Assembly: GCA_008933995.1 (NCBI GenBank) | Contig: WARS01000029.1 | Location: forward strand, 9,929,107 to 9,993,106 | Direction: 5' to 3' | Source of the DNA: Datnioides undecimradiatus | Lineage: Eukaryota; Chordata; Actinopteri; Lobotiformes; Datnioididae | Length of the DNA stretch: 64,000 nucleotides | Shown: piece by piece, positions 63,456 through 64,000 of the stretch | How the letters are laid out: the number at the start of each line of letters is the position of its first letter | Position numbering within the stretch: the first letter of the stretch is position 1 | The notes under the pieces: generated by a model | Database searches by the model: none | What the model was told of the DNA's origin: nothing | The model's input: the letters and a program-made list of their open reading frames with translations, nothing else | Position numbers and translations under genes: made by a program

Positions 63456-64000
63456 TCAGTGTGTGTGTGTGTGTGTGTAATTGCACCAAATCAGGGTGTG
63501 TTGCTGTCAGAAAATACATGTAAATTATAGGTTGCTGTAGTAACACCCACACTCTTACTTGTTAGCTAAAGAGGTGCTAAAGATGTTGGCTCTGCTGGTT
63601 TTCCTTTATGAATGTTCAGACATCTGATGTAATTATCCTGTTGTGCTACTAAACTATGATGAGCAGCAACATGAAAAGCTGGCTTTGATATCAAATGAAA
63701 CAAAGAGGGGTCAAAGTGCTGTGTTATAAAGATCCATACATTTCCACACATACAGACCAAGGATGAGCAACTATATTGAGGCTGCAACACAAAGAAACAT
63801 AAACCCCCTCGACACAACAATATGGAGCCCGCATCACATTGCTGCTCAATTCTCATCTCAGTTGACCTGATTTTGAAACAGGCCTTATTTCTGAATGCAT
63901 TAATAAGCTGCTGTCGCAATTCAGTGTCCTTCCACAAGGGGGTGGTGTTGGTTTCAATTTGGACATGTGTGGCATCCACCTCCCCCTCCCTAGATCATCA
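63456..64000. other. Noncoding DNA to the right edge
   Basis: Contains a short (GT)10 run. The 137-codon minus-strand open stretch at 63566-63979 shows no known domain or splice support and is not called. Confidence 0.4.

Overview
The window is a piece of a ray-finned fish nuclear genome, probably a percomorph. The grounds are vertebrate-type splice sites, long (CA)n microsatellites, teleost-style tRNA-derived SINEs, L2-like LINE debris, hAT and TTAA-flanked MITEs, and a teleost-like nr5a2 protein sequence. Naming the fish is beyond what the sequence alone allows.

The only protein-coding gene I can support is the 5' end of nr5a2 (liver receptor homolog 1, an NR5A/FTZ-F1 orphan nuclear receptor). 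It lies on the minus strand at the left edge. Exon 1 (4267-4348) encodes the N-terminus from MLPKVE. Exon 2 (970-1088) encodes the rest of the A/B region and the whole first zinc finger of the DNA-binding domain. The splice phases fit exactly (phase 1 after exon 1, phase 0 after exon 2). The rest of the gene lies to the left of base 1. A CpG-rich segment at about 4.4-5.3 kb is the likely promoter and 5' UTR.

From about 5.3 kb to 64 kb I see no convincing host exon, RNA gene or CRISPR array. This is roughly 59 kb of upstream noncoding DNA, the layout expected around a developmental regulator with distant enhancers. Several repeat-free stretches rich in homeodomain, POU, GATA or CRE-like words are flagged as candidate regulatory DNA, but conservation could not be tested. 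A plus-strand promoter-like arrangement (CCAAT, reversed CCAAT, GC box, TATAAAA) sits at 7.36-7.51 kb.

Mobile DNA: a hAT-type nonautonomous element (50260-51767) is interrupted by a second hAT-type element (50826-51466), and each has its own perfect 8-bp target duplication. A 346-bp TTAA-flanked MITE lies at 40987-41332. A degraded mariner transposase 3' part lies at 17072-17489. L2/CR1-like reverse transcriptase debris lies at 54.9-55.7 kb, 26.0-26.7 kb, 45.7 kb and perhaps 63.4 kb. Decayed tRNA-type SINEs lie at 38.4 kb, 61.7 kb and perhaps 18.05 kb, and a retroposon 3' tail at 13.83 kb. Simple repeats are abundant. No retroviral or other capsid-bearing element was recognised.

I did not find a previously undescribed multi-gene system. 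The most useful leads are the alternative nr5a2 start possibilities, the promoter-like block at 7.4 kb, the enhancer-like block at 49.3-49.7 kb and the nested hAT pair.
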